Source: Macrotrachela quadricornifera (taxonomy: Eukaryota; Rotifera; Eurotatoria; Philodinida; Philodinidae). Taken from it: a DNA stretch of 64,000 nt. The notes under the pieces were generated by a model, which worked only from the letters and a program-made list of their open reading frames with translations, did no database searches and was not told the origin of the DNA. Below, piece by piece: positions 1 to 12,997 of the stretch (position 1 is the stretch's first letter; the number at the start of each line of letters is the position of its first letter). Location: the NCBI GenBank assembly GCA_022393335.1, contig JAJEKB010021191.1, positions 717,861 to 781,860 on the forward strand, written 5' to 3'. Position numbers and translations under genes: made by a program.

Positions 1-481
1 AAAGAATTCTGAAATTTGTAAATTTCTGATTTTTCTTTCTGATACAGAAAATGTAAGTAATTGTTTTATTTTTTGACGCAGTTTGACACATATGAAATTC
101 GTTTTCTCTGTCCTTTTTTTTTTGAGGGTGTAAATATATGAAAGGTCATAGAAAAGAAAAATGCTTTTAATACATTAGAGCTTAAGTGTATTGTTTATCT
201 TCTTTATTGCATACATGTTCGGCCTACAGCGTACCTGAACATAAAATTGTCATTAAACAAATTAAAAGAGGCGCATTCTTTCATTTCTAAATGTTCTCAT
301 ATTTACATGCCAATTTTTATATGCGACATTAAAAAGAAGAACACAAGATACTAAAGGGTAAGATTCTATTTGATAACAAATATAACTAGAGATAAAGCAT
401 TAGAAATGAAATTCTTTTTAATTGAATTAAATCTATTTAGTTTGTCTTTTCTTTACATTTATTTGTTCCCGTCAATTAATT
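1..481. other. AT-rich upstream region without a recognised gene
   Basis: No open frame or family was recognised here. The sequence is AT-rich with T and A runs and presumably contains the promoter and 5' leader of the hydrolase gene that begins at 482. No clear TATA box was chosen. Confidence 0.4.
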
Positions 482-1498
482 ATGAGCCAATCAGTTGCAT
501 CGTCAATCTCTAGCGATCTTCAAGTTCCTGGTGAAAAGTACGTAACACTTTCTGATGGTCGTCAATTAGCATATAGCGAACAAGGCGATATAAACAGTAA
601 TAAAATATTGATCTTCTTTCATGGAGTATTTGGTGTTGGAGATTGTTCAATTGAGACGAAGCTTTATAAAGAAATTGGATATCATTCTATTGCTCCTACA
701 CTTCCTGGTTGGGGTAATAGTTCACCATGGCCTGAAAATCAACCAATTTTAAATTATCCTAATGATATTCATCAACTATTATTATCTATGAAGAAAAATA
801 ATAATAAAAATCTTGAAATTACCTTTGGAGGTGGCAGTTATGGTACTGTTTTTGCTCAACTATGTTTTGGTGCATCTCCTGATATAATGCCTGAAGTTGT
901 CAATGTTAAATCATTAATTCTTTGTTCTAGTTTTTCTCCATTTAAATATCATAAAGAATATACAACTGGAATGAGTTGGTTAAATTATTTTGCAGTCGGT
1001 ATGCCAGCTATTTATTTTCCTTCTATTCGAAGATTCATGGGATCATTTATCCAAAAAAAAGTTCGTAATATTGATGAAGCGAAGATTTTTTTGCGACAAA
1101 ATATATTTGATCAAATGAATGATGAAGAAAAAGCTAAATTACATAAAATGGAAGAAGAGAGAAATCAACCATCAGGATCGGTTCTTGAAAATATGGCAAG
1201 AAATATGTGTTTAAGTATGTCAAAGACAATGGATGGATTCAATACGGTTGCACATATTTTACATTCGGATTGGGGTTTTGATCCAAAAAATCTTCCATCA
1301 TCACCAAAACGAAAAGTATTGGTTATAGCTGGAAAAGGAGATAAAATAGCTCATATGGAAATGTCAACATATTTAGTTGAAAATTATCCAAATGCAGAAC
1401 TTCAAATACTTGATGGAGGTCATTTAGCAGCACTTTTTGAAATTAATGAAATTATAAAAAATTGGTTGACTAATCTTGATGAAGAATTAGATGAATAA
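482..1498 (+). CDS. Alpha/beta-hydrolase fold protein, single exon, 338 aa
   Basis: Probable serine hydrolase of the alpha/beta-hydrolase superfamily; the substrate cannot be told. A short N-terminus leads into a lid-less core: strand plus oxyanion region FFHGVFG near residues 45-51, the nucleophile elbow GGSYG at 117-121 (Ser119), a late strand VLVIAGKGD that supplies the likely acid Asp287, and GGH with the catalytic His at 314. The whole triad is therefore visible, in the usual order and spacing. There is no signal peptide or TM segment, so a cytosolic enzyme is likely. The frame is open from the ATG at 482 to TAA at 1496 and needs no intron, which is unusual beside the intron-rich neighbours and may mean a transferred or retrocopied gene (inference). 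It could be an epoxide hydrolase-like, esterase or lipase-like member. Confidence 0.85.
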   Translation: MSQSVASSISSDLQVPGEKYVTLSDGRQLAYSEQGDINSNKILIFFHGVFGVGDCSIETKLYKEIGYHSIAPTLPGWGNSSPWPENQPILNYPNDIHQLLLSMKKNNNKNLEITFGGGSYGTVFAQLCFGASPDIMPEVVNVKSLILCSSFSPFKYHKEYTTGMSWLNYFAVGMPAIYFPSIRRFMGSFIQKKVRNIDEAKIFLRQNIFDQMNDEEKAKLHKMEEERNQPSGSVLENMARNMCLSMSKTMDGFNTVAHILHSDWGFDPKNLPSSPKRKVLVIAGKGDKIAHMEMSTYLVENYPNAELQILDGGHLAALFEINEIIKNWLTNLDEELDE

Positions 1499-2149
1499 AC
1501 TTTATGATCATATACTATAAAATATTTTTTTGATTTGTTTTTTTATTTTCTAATCTTTGTTTGTTTTTTGTATCAGAGTGAAAGAACGAAAAGTGTTAGA
1601 TGCGCGAGCTACCTATCTGAGTCTTCCAAGTGATTTATATCTTTTTAACAGTCAGTATTATGTTGCATATTTGTTAAATCTCTTTATACGACTAGATACA
1701 AATGTTGTCATCGAATAATCTCACCTTCATTATGTGAATGTGTCAAAGTAGTTTGATTGTTTGTGATGTATTGGAAAAGAAGAGAAGCAGATTTTCTACT
1801 GAGTTGTACATACAATCGAAAACACTTTGCAAAGATATAGAAATGGCGGGAAAGTCAATCGAGAGTTAAGCGAGTAGCACTAAGAAGCATTATGTATTAT
1901 TTTTAGTTTATATATGATTAATAGTGAATGTGAGAGATTCAACACTCACATTTATATAATTCTTTGTTGAATGAAATGTTCATCTATGTTTTTAACTTAT
2001 TCCGACGTTACAACATTTACATTTGTTTAAATATCAAAATTTGCTATTTAATTTCGAATAAGATGACATTTGGAATGAAATATATTTATTCTTGACTTTT
2101 GATAAATCGAATTGTAATCAATATTTATGTATAGAGTCCACCAAGAGAA
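1499..2149. other. Intergenic region
   Basis: AT-rich sequence with no family recognised on either strand. It separates the hydrolase from a GPCR relic on the opposite strand and would contain the hydrolase 3' UTR. Confidence 0.4.
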
Positions 2150-2840
2150 GTATTAGAAATGATAATTAGTATGACTTATAGAAGAACCATTTTCACTAAT
2201 TGTCGATTAGCAAGAACTGTTATTTGACGAATACTACGGTACGTTAAATATCCAATTCTGGTTATTATTGCTATTGGAATAACATTAACAATAAGAATGG
2301 AAAATATTCCAGCATAAAGAGAAGTTCCACGACTACTGACAACTGAGAAATAATCATGTTAAAATAAACAATAAGTAAATGAAGGAGCCAAAGAATGATA
2401 ATGATAAATATAATTTTTTATGCTCGTTAAGTATTACTAATCTGTTGTATTGATGAATTAGAAAATGTGACAAGATAATTGATCTATTGTAGCTAAATAT
2501 GTAGAAGTAATTGCTATTATATTCAATGCAATAAATAAAGCCTGTCTTAATCTATACCAGACTAATGATATACGAGTTAAATCAAATTCAGAACAAAAAG
2601 TAATTACACGAGGTTAAAGATTAATTATTAAAAATACAATTTTAGCCATTGATTTAACTAGAAAATAGAATATAATAGGTGTAATACAATAAGAACGAAC
2701 ACTTGAAAATATATAAATATTCATTCCATTACTAAAAATCCCAATAATAAACAAAAATAAACCATCAATTTTTGACTACCATATACCAATGATATAGTGT
2801 ATTTATGGTAAATAAAATCTTCTTTTCTATGATACTCAAA
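2150..2840 (-). pseudogene. Relic of a rhodopsin-like seven-TM receptor
   Basis: Reading the minus strand from about 2840 downward gives pieces that resemble class-A GPCRs. A first helix ends in a GNxxNIxxF-like stretch (SNGMNIYIFSSVRSY), then a second hydrophobic helix, a CSEFDLTRISLVW-like loop, and a helix with STYLATIDQL that takes the place of the DRY region (ATIDQ is how bdelloid-type receptors often read). Near 2150-2350 there is a fifth-helix-like stretch followed by YRSIRQITVLANRQL. Several stop codons (for example within INL*PRV and at MVLL*) and frame changes break it. The family call rests on pattern similarity only. A functional receptor would need about 300 intact residues, and this is clearly decayed. 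Confidence 0.6.
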
Positions 2841-3402
2841 CTAATAAATACGTTTGACATTTATATCCTTCTGGTCTAAGCCCATCTTTGCAACGAATTA
2901 CTCCATCTAACAAATTAAAAGATAATTTTTTCACTATTCATCATTTAGTACTACTTTTTAATTTTATCTGTTAATAAAATGTAATTCCACTGAAAAAAAA
3001 ACTTTTTTCTCAGATTTTTGTGTGAGAAATTCAAAATGACAATGAATTAAAATCTTGTAAAGATAATCTTACGAAATCATTTTACTTTGTATTTTTTATT
3101 CTGTTTGATTTCAGTAAAAAAAAGCTTGTTAGCTTAGTCTCTTTGGCGCTAAAATGTGGAACACTTATATGCCATCATACAGTGAGTAAACTAGCGGTAT
3201 ACTTTTTCAGTTCTACGAGCGGTGAATTGTCAGTTTTTAAGCAGTTCGTAGTGTATGGGCTGTCTATATTTATTTATTGTATGACAAAGATTTTATCAAA
3301 AAATTATTCATCCTTATCTAAAATGCATTATCATATGACAAAAGAAAATTTGAGTATTAAAACAAGGTTGACTATGAGAAATTTAGTTAAAACAAAATCA
3401 AA
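2841..3402. other. Intergenic region with probable promoter of the cathepsin-like gene
   Basis: No coding family recognised. A frame that is open from 3143 across the start of the next gene shows no domain and overlaps its first exon in another frame, so it was left out. Confidence 0.35.
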
Positions 3403-4624
<1,222 letters not shown>

Positions 4625-5189
4625 ATTAGAACATAGACTATTGTTTCATTTTCTATTAAAATCCAAGACATAAACAAAATACAAATACTTTGCGTGAATA
4701 TCTCCTATATATATTCTATTGTTAAACTTTTAGAAGCCACGACATTTCTGTGCATATAGACAGAGAATCTTTTTAGTAATAGTTCTATGGATATACGTAG
4801 GTGGTTCCATTGGAAGTCGTCAGTCGATCGGGTGATCTTGTCCAAATCTAATGAAACTTTTTAAATTTGATCGTATGGCATATCCAGGCCCCTCGTATAG
4901 AACTGCATCAGAATCTGCACACATTAATAGAATTTTGAGGAACTCTTTTTGAGATCCTGTTCTTAGGAGCACGACTATTGTGCGCAGACAATTGTGTATA
5001 AAATGAATGTGTGTTATGTATAAATAAATATTTTTGTTAAAAAGTGAAAGACAACGAACAAAAAGAGTAAACACAGTAACATAAGTAAATGAAGATGAAC
5101 AAATCAATGAACAGTTATAGTATGAATGTATGAGTAATTGCTTCTAGTTACTGTATATTATCATTTGTAGGCTTTTCTAAAATCCGTAA
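4625..5189. other. Intergenic region
   Basis: Nothing recognised. A minus-strand open stretch of about 95 codons at 4820-5107 has no domain and AT-driven composition. Confidence 0.35.
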
Positions 5190-5960
5190 AACTCTGGACG
5201 CTGTTTGTTGAGTTTTTATTCTTTGGTTTTGGTATGAGACCTGTTACTAGCTTAGAAATTTCATCGTCAACGTACAATTGCTCTGTTTGAAGGTTGCTTA
5301 AAAACCGCCAGAATCCAGAATGGGCTGAATCTACAATATTGTTAAGTCGTCGGTACTATCTTTCGACGGCGTTGTTTGTATGATCGAACTGATTTCTTAA
5401 CATATTGTGTAAATTTCAATATGTGATAGGAAACATTGAAATTGCCCTTCGGTTGCGACTTCGAAATCGACCTATGCAATAATCTTCGAAATAGTTATAA
5501 AGTGAATCAAGATCTGAAATTTGTAGATCACCAATATCTTCAAAGCCTGAATAGATATCATTTGTGTCTAAGAAAGCTAGTACAGAAAGCATTCGTATTG
5601 CATGTGCATATTCTTCAATATTCCTATATTTTGTTGTAAAACCTGCTTTTTGAACTTGTCGATAGATGTTTTATGTCAGGTGGAAGAAACAAGCATGAAC
5701 GTTTGACGGAGACCAACAGGAATTAATAGCTTTCATTGTTTCTGCTTCAAAATCGATGAGAAATGGACTTGGATTGAATAGTGGCCTCCAGGAGATAATA
5801 GTATCACAAACCTTCTTGTAATTTTCTTCGTCTTTATCCTTTTCATGCTCTATTTCTTTAGTCATAATCAGTGCGAATAAAACCAATCGATGTGCACATG
5901 ATCAGCTGTTTTCATATATATCGTGCACACAATAGTCATAGATTCCTTTTCTTTGAGTTC
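5190..5960 (-). pseudogene. Relic of a MULE-type transposase
   Basis: Minus-strand pieces match the Mutator-like transposase core. From high to low coordinates they are FALIMTKEIE, TIISWRPLFNPSPFLIDFE (5671-5886; the DFE carries the second catalytic Asp), then ACFFHLT, and further down DHTNNAVER near 5370 (family motif TNNAVE). The last piece, HSGFWRFLSNLQTEQ near 5270, resembles the C-terminal helix of these proteins. Frames differ between pieces and stops interrupt them. The same motifs occur in order in the longer copy at 17130-18636, which supports the call. Confidence 0.7.
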
Positions 5961-7980
5961 GGCAACAATCTCACGCTCATCATTTATGCCAACAATAAAT
6001 GAATAGATGGCGGCATTTTCTTCCACTGGAAAACTACATATACTGATAGACAGTTAAAAGAAAAACAAATGATAAGTCACTATTTTTATCAGTAGACGGT
6101 TTCGATCGGCACAGACTCTTCGTTTTGAAATACCTGCGTAAGTGTTGTATTAGCAGTAGACGAGTGAAGACGAGCATCGATACGAATCTGTTTGAGAGAA
6201 ATCGACTATTTCGACGTTACTAACGAGGAAGTTGGTTGTTTAATCCAAAGCATTTTTTTTCTTGATTTTATGACTGAGAGAAAAGAAACGAGCAATCATT
6301 TTTATAGAACAGAAAAAAAACTTATTGCAAGGTTAGTCATGAAAATGGTGACGTGTTAAAATATTGATGCGTCATTAGAACGTGATATGTATGATGAACA
6401 TGCTGAAGTTAGTACAGAGAAAAAGAAGGTGAGTTACGAAAATTATTCTAATAAATGGTGTATCGTCAGCGGTTTTCATAAGTAACAAAAAGAAAAAGGA
6501 AAGTTAGTCATCAGAATAATATATAAAATTAAGAAGTATTATTATCACTTGCATGTTTTTTGCTTTTCTCAATGTATGACTTTAATAGGAACAACTTACC
6601 ATAGCTCTTTTATCTACATTCGTAGATCTCGAGGATGAGTGAGGCGAAAGTGGTGTTCAAAGTGAATAAACGTCAAGAGTATGTAATAGGAGTCGGACAG
6701 TTCAGTTCAGTTCAGTTCGAAAGAACTGAACTGAACTGTCCGACCCCTAGTATGTAAAAAAGATTTAAAAAAAAATATTAAAAGCGTTGCTGTCTATTAA
6801 AAAACAAAAAGAAATTTTTTTGCATGTTTTATAACGGTCAAAATAAAGGCTTTTATGATATCGCTTGATCCATGTCGTTCAAATTAGTCAAAAAATGCCG
6901 ACTATAACCGTGGCCTACCATCAGATTATCTGGGCGGTTAACCACAGTTCTTATGCTTGAATTTTTTTAAAATCTCAACGAGTAAGTTTCTTTATTGGCT
7001 CTTCGAAAAATGTCAAAATTTCAATCGAAATCATGCTCCTTATTATTTATTAACGTGTTGAAGCCACTGATGATGTCCACAACAACTTCTTTCGAAAACG
7101 ACCTTCTAGTTCGACAAACATCTTAATAAAAATACACACAAATTGTAAAGGAATTCCAGCATAATGCATTTTCATCTAGATTTAAACAAGAAGAATTCAT
7201 TAAGAAAAAAAAATAAAGAGTAACTCCAGTCCAAATTTTATCACAACTTAAATGATGAAAAATAATAGAAAATTTTTGTATTTTTTTCACAAATGTTTTC
7301 ATGAATAATCAATAGTAAATTGCTGTTTTTAGAATAAATAAATTGATATGTACCAATTTGAACGAATCGAAAAGTTTTATTCATCCAAAATTTAAATTTA
7401 GGTAATTGATCTATTTTTTTCTTGTTTGAGTATTTTCAAAATACATTATACAAGCTATTCTTGATAGTATACTCTGCTCGTTCTTTAACATCGATTTTAT
7501 TAATGTATGATTCAAATTTATGATAAAAAATGTCCATTATAAGAGTTTTTATTATTAAAAATTAATAATTTTAAAAAGTCTGTGATTACATGTGGTACAT
7601 TGTATTAATATTATAAGGAAAAATCATAATATTTCATGTGAATATCAAAACAAATAAAAGTTGATAGATTAAATATGATATGACTGATAAAGACAAAACG
7701 AAATTTTCTTTTCAACATTTTATTTATATTTTTTTTATGAAAATAATGTCTATAAATATTTTCCAATCGATAAAAATCACAAGATTACATTGTAAATACA
7801 AAGAACAAAGTCTTTCTTTTTAGCATATTTGAAATTATTAAGTGAAGATTATTTTTTTTATTTCGCGCATTCCAACCTCAACTAAATTTCCATGTCAACT
7901 GTGACATATATATATATATACATTAATATATTCTATTCAGAGAATAGATATAAAAAAATGTGTTATGAATATGAATTATT
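5961..7980. other. Long non-coding AT-rich stretch
   Basis: No gene recognised over about 2 kb. It contains a perfect hairpin at 6692-6744 (listed separately), a short TA run at about 7903-7921, and the 3' flank of the first oxidase copy. The flank does not match the 3' flanks of copies 2 and 3. Confidence 0.4.
6692..6744. repeat. Perfect 22-bp inverted repeat built of GTTCA pentamers
   Basis: Left arm 6692-6713 and right arm 6723-6744 are exact reverse complements. Each arm starts or ends with GTCGGACA and is otherwise made of GTTCA steps. The 9-base loop contains TTCGAA. It may be the remnant tip of a foldback element or a strong RNA hairpin; no gene surrounds it. Confidence 0.9.
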
Positions 7981-10900
7981 TTATACTGGACACCAAGCTC
8001 ACCTCCAAGGATTTGTAGGACCGAGCAAACGTGGATCATCGGTGCTTTCTGGATAAAAAATTTGATAAACTTTATTTTTCAACATATTTTGCATGTAAAC
8101 AGAATCCAATGGTGTCATTTGTCCTGTAGGTTTCGCAAGAAGTTCAGTTAACATTGGATTAGTATATTTCCAATTACTATAAACAATACTGTTAACATCA
8201 TTTTGAATAAATGGTTCTGCTGTTTCAGCACTCCTTCCATTTTAACTATCAATAACACGAAAAGCTCTCATCATATCATCATCTTCATGAATAAGATTAT
8301 GACAATGAAACATATAATCACCTTTATGTGGACCAAATCTAATAATCACCCAAATTTCTTGACTCGGACCAAGATAGAGAATATCTTTTGGTGATAATTT
8401 TTCATAATCTTTTACTCCACCATCACGATCACGTTCAAGAATATAAAAATCAACCAAATGTACACGTACAGGATGGAACCAGCCACCACCTGTGTCAAAT
8501 TTCCAAAGTTCCCAAGTATTTTGTCCAATATCTTCTGCAGCAATTTTAAGTGAATCCCAAGTTTCACCATTAATTACCCATTGATCACCACTTCGTTCAA
8601 ATTTCATTTCCCGATGAGGTTTATCAATGTCGAACAATTCAATTGCGTCAGCAATATTCTCATCAGTTAAGGCTCGTTCAATTGGTCTTTCCGGTTCTGG
8701 AGTGACTTGATTTTCATTAAATACTGGTGAAGAATTGGGAATTGTTGATGATATTCTAATTTTAGCAAGATAATGACTATAACAAAAATATTCAACATCT
8801 TTCATAAAGTCTTCATCTTTATCATTCCACAAATATAAAGTTTGACCTGCGTATCCTGAAAAATCACAAACAATTTCATATCGTTCAGCAACACCAATTA
8901 ATAATCCAGATGAAGGAAATGTCACTGGTTGACTTCGAAAACCTGCATCAGTTGCAATAAACTTACATACAAGATGTCCAATATCTTGAAAATCAGCATT
9001 TTTTATTTTGATTAAATATGGACGAGATACTGCCGCATTTAAAAATCTTAAATGATACCATTTTGGTTCAAGTCGCATTTTGGGAAATGGTATTCCAGAA
9101 ACCAAATTTATATCACCATAGAAATCTTTTTCATCAGTAGTGTTTTTCTTCATTAATAATTGGCAATTTGAATGAAGAGCTTTATCTTGTAAAATCAAAT
9201 GTAATTCTTCAATATCTTCTAAATTCCATGGTTCACCACAACCACCGTGTTTCTTCTTCGAACTAACGAAATATAAACCAGCGAGACCCAAATAAGCATT
9301 ATCAGCTGTAATATGAAGTGCATGATCATGATACCAATCCGTTGCTGGACGATTATTTGGAAAAACATATTCTTTTGTTTCACCAAAACATGTTTCATCC
9401 TCAGCCCATCCATCATAAGGTGGAGCACTTGCTGAACCATGATGATGTACACTAATTGGTGTTCCTTGTCGACTTCCATTACAAGGTGCATGATTTTCTT
9501 TAAAAAAATTCCCAATTTTATTATTAAATCTTACAATAGATTCATGACCAGTTGGAACAATAATTGTTGGTCCTGGTACTTGGCCATGATAAGTCATGAA
9601 TGCTGTTTGTGGTTTTAATGCACATTCAGGTACAAGCTGTTCAAATGGTCCCAGTCTTGTATCAATAACATCAATTATATAAGAAAAGATGCAATGTCCA
9701 TCGGAACGACATTCTTTTGATAATGGATTAATAATTGTTGGATTTTTGAAATTATTTTGAAATGGTCTCAAAGTGAATGGTGTGCCTGTAAAATGATCGA
9801 CATCGTAAAGTGGAATATTTTTGAGCAGGAATCGAATTTTGTCCCTAGCCAATCCATTCAATCATCAAATTTTACTTGGAATCAGTGTAATCAGAGTTAA
9901 AACACAGAAAGGAGTGGATTGGCTTGAGAAAAAGTCGAATCCTATATAAAGATATCCTATGTAAGAATAGATTAATTAATTTCTCCCTTCCAAGTTCCAA
10001 TAAAGACATATATACTGAAAGATACTATCCCAAATTGAAGAAATAGTTTACAAAGAACTTCTCTTATTCCATCTAATTTGCTCACAATAATGAAATATTT
10101 CATTAGAATGGTAATATCTCAAATCAAACAAAACAAATTTACTCACGAGCTTTAGCATCTGATTCACATTTGACTGGGAATGTTTCAGGTTCATCAGTTT
10201 CCGTTGCAGTTACATCAGATGATAATGTTGTTGTTGTCTGTCCTATAGAGAAAAACATTATACTTAGAACAGTCCAAAAGTAGTGATGAGGGGGGGGGGG
10301 GTACTTTTTTTTCTTACAGAAAGCCTTAAAAGAATTTCTTTTTTTTATGAATAGATAGAGCGTCTTTCGATCTATCTTTCTATGCTATTTGATCATTAGC
10401 TGGTAGCATTTAGATCATATTGAATGTGGGCATAAAAAATGGGACACTTTTACATTTCATTTTATTACCATCTAATCTGTTGTATTAAAAAAACAAAATA
10501 TATCATAAGATGCAGCGTGAAATGCTCTACAAAATATAAAGTATTGCTTATTTTATAGTTGCACTTTTTATTTTCAAAATGGATGAATTCTGAGCTGTCA
10601 AAAATTTCGACATTGCGAAAACAAGATCTTTTATGGTAAAACACAAATTTCGTTTTCTTTTCTATCTCATTTTTTATAAATTGTAGAGCTTTTCACACTG
10701 CATCCCAGAATATATTTTGCTTGTTTATTGAAACATATTAAGTGGTAATAAAATGAAATGCAAAAGTACTACATCTATTATGATCTAATGCTACTAGCTA
10801 GTGATCAACAAAAATAGTTCTTATCGAAATTTAACTATTATGATATTAGTTAAACAGTGATCCAATAGCATAAGAAGATAGAGTGAAAGATGCTCTATCT

Positions 10901-12576
10901 ATTCATAGAAAAAGAAATTCTTTAAAGGCTTTTTGTAAGAAAAAAAAGTACCTTTCACAATACTTTTGTACTGCCCTAAGTAAAAACTTTTTTATCATCT
11001 TGTTAACAAAAAAAACGTGATATTTTATTCGAAGAATGGGATAATAGGTACGATATATACATAAAGTGGTTATGAATAAAAAGTCGAGAAATATATCTAC
11101 TTATACAGATAATCAATCAATTTTAGTTATATGTTCTCTGCTTTTCTCATTGAATATGTCTTTTATACTTATATCTGTATTCTAACAAAATATACATTAC
11201 TCATACCATTATTTGGTTGTCCATTATTGTTATTTGGTCTATTTGGAGGTAGAAAATAGTTTGGTTTTCTTTCTCGTCTATCGTTATAAATGTTTTTTTC
11301 TGATTTTCGTGAATATTCATTATTCGATCGTTCATCATAGTCTTTAGCATTTGAAAATGAACCAAAATTGCTACGAATTCTATCATTAAATCCACCTGTT
11401 CGAGGATTAATTCCTGGAATACCATCACCAAATACTAATAAACATAAACAACAAAATATATTATACAATAGATAAAGAAAATAAAAAACATACAAGGTCG
11501 TGATTGATAAAATCGATGCATATCGATGTTTCGGTTTAATAACACTCCACTACTAACTAAACTGGCATAACCAGAAGAAATAAGTTGACCAAGTGAAAAT
11601 ATTCGACCATGTTTGTTGATTAATGCTGGAACAATGTAAACTAAAACAATGAATAAATTGTTAATTCCTATAAAGAACAATGATTATTTATTACCGTGTT
11701 TTTGAGAATAAATCAATGTTTGTTTAGTTAATCGATCAACAAATATAGGAGTTGATGGGATAAAATTGAGAAATGGACCACGAAATGCTAAGAAATAGAA
11801 CTAACAAAATTATTTCAATGAAATGAAAAATTAAAGAAAACAAACGATTCTGATGACGAGCATATCGAGCTACAGGAATTCGAAATCGTCGATATGATGA
11901 CTCATCATCATCGTTTACATAAATATTCATACGACCAAGAGTATATAGTGGTCGACGTTTCTATGAAATGAACAAAAAAAAACGATTGAACTATAAACGT
12001 ATGAATGATTTACTTCATGTCCTTTATATGATCGTAGTTGAGGAAGACGTTGATCAATATTATTATTATCATCATCATCGAGTGAATTCAATTCGGGTAT
12101 TTCTTCTTTCTTCAAATCATCGAAAATCATTGTATCATCTATTGAAATATATAAAATCATTAGTTAGTTAGAGTTTATGATGGAAATGTATTAACAAAGA
12201 GACTCAATATCGATAATCTCTGATTCAAAAAAAATATTAAAGAATTTCATTAATCTTACTCAGGTCAGTTTTTACATAAGTGTTTTTAGTCGATAACTTA
12301 TGCGAAGAAATGAAGAACGCTATCGAACCAACCATAATGAAAACAGGTACTAAAATTGTGCTGATAATTTTTATTTTATTCTTTGAGAAAGTGGTTGACC
12401 AGCATGATCTAAACAATAAAGATATCAAAATATATTTAACTTCATTAATTCAATGCCTAAAATATTCACTGTCTATATAATCGATGTTTCTTTATACTTT
12501 TCTTTGAATTAATTTCTACTTGTTCCTCACCCGCATTCACCTCACTATAGTTAATTTTGGCGATTGATTGTGCCAT
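7981..12576 (-). pseudogene. Membrane-anchored bilirubin-oxidase-like multicopper oxidase, copy 1 (two stops, copper ligand lost)
   Basis: Nine exons on the minus strand: 12576-12470, 12408-12260, 12138-12014, 11960-11846, 11787-11695, 11640-11494, 11434-11207, 10242-10147 and 9785-7981. They have the same lengths as in the intact copy 3 except exon 8 (96 instead of 105 nt), and all splice sites are intact. Order: cytosolic tail, TM segment in exon 2, acidic linker, scaffold ectodomain, Asn/Thr-rich linker, oxidase head in exon 9. CAA has become TAA at 8242-8244, and TGA replaces a Ser codon at 7999-8001, so the product stops after 867 of 954 codons and loses the last 87 residues. All other oxidase motifs (HHHG, WYHDHA, HCHNLIH and axial Met) precede the first stop. 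The HPxHxH motif reads HPVRVH: the central His, a trinuclear-centre ligand by family knowledge, is Arg. Both changes argue for an inactive gene, possibly still expressed. Confidence 0.85.
10265..10979. repeat. Foldback element in intron 7 of oxidase copy 1
   Basis: About 715 bp whose two halves are imperfect reverse complements, from CAGTCCAAAAGTA on the left to TACTTTTGTACTG on the right. Each arm carries the core GATGCAGCGTGAAA with CTCTACAA. A run of about 13 G lies in the left arm. It sits between exon 8 and exon 7 and is absent from copy 3, where the intron is only 247 nt. The same element occupies the same intron in copy 2. Confidence 0.85.
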
Positions 12577-12997
12577 TCAATACAGCGATATGTCTAGAAA
12601 AAGTAAGAGTTTTACATTGAAAAATATATGTATATTTATTTGGCTTCCAAGGAATTCAATTTCAACAACGTTGTTTCTAGTATTTTTTGAATGGAACATG
12701 AGTATCTTTATATAGTCAAATGTCATTAAAAGATATCTTTTATCTACCGTATTCACCCTTAGGTTTCATATAAACAATAATGAAATTTTGTTAGGTTACT
12801 CTATTAGGTTTAAAGGACAAATAACACTAAAGACTAGGTATGCATCGAGGCCGAGATTCGCGAATTATTTTCGAGCTCGATGCATGCCTACTAAAGAGCA
12901 TAACATGAAGGCACCCATAAGTCCTCCATATCTATTTGCGATAGTATCATATAAGAGGAATATAATGAGTATTTTACGTTGTATATTTAAAAATACA

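Noticed and set aside
9219..9515. Second open frame inside the oxidase head (also at 26660-26908 and 40699-40995)
   Set aside because: Frame-shifted shadow of the conserved oxidase exon; it recurs only because the exon is duplicated.
11968..12171. Plus-strand open frames opposite the scaffold exons (also 30674-30886 and 42529-42723)
   Set aside because: Antisense shadows of exons 3 and 4, with His runs caused by the Asp/Asn-rich linker read backward.
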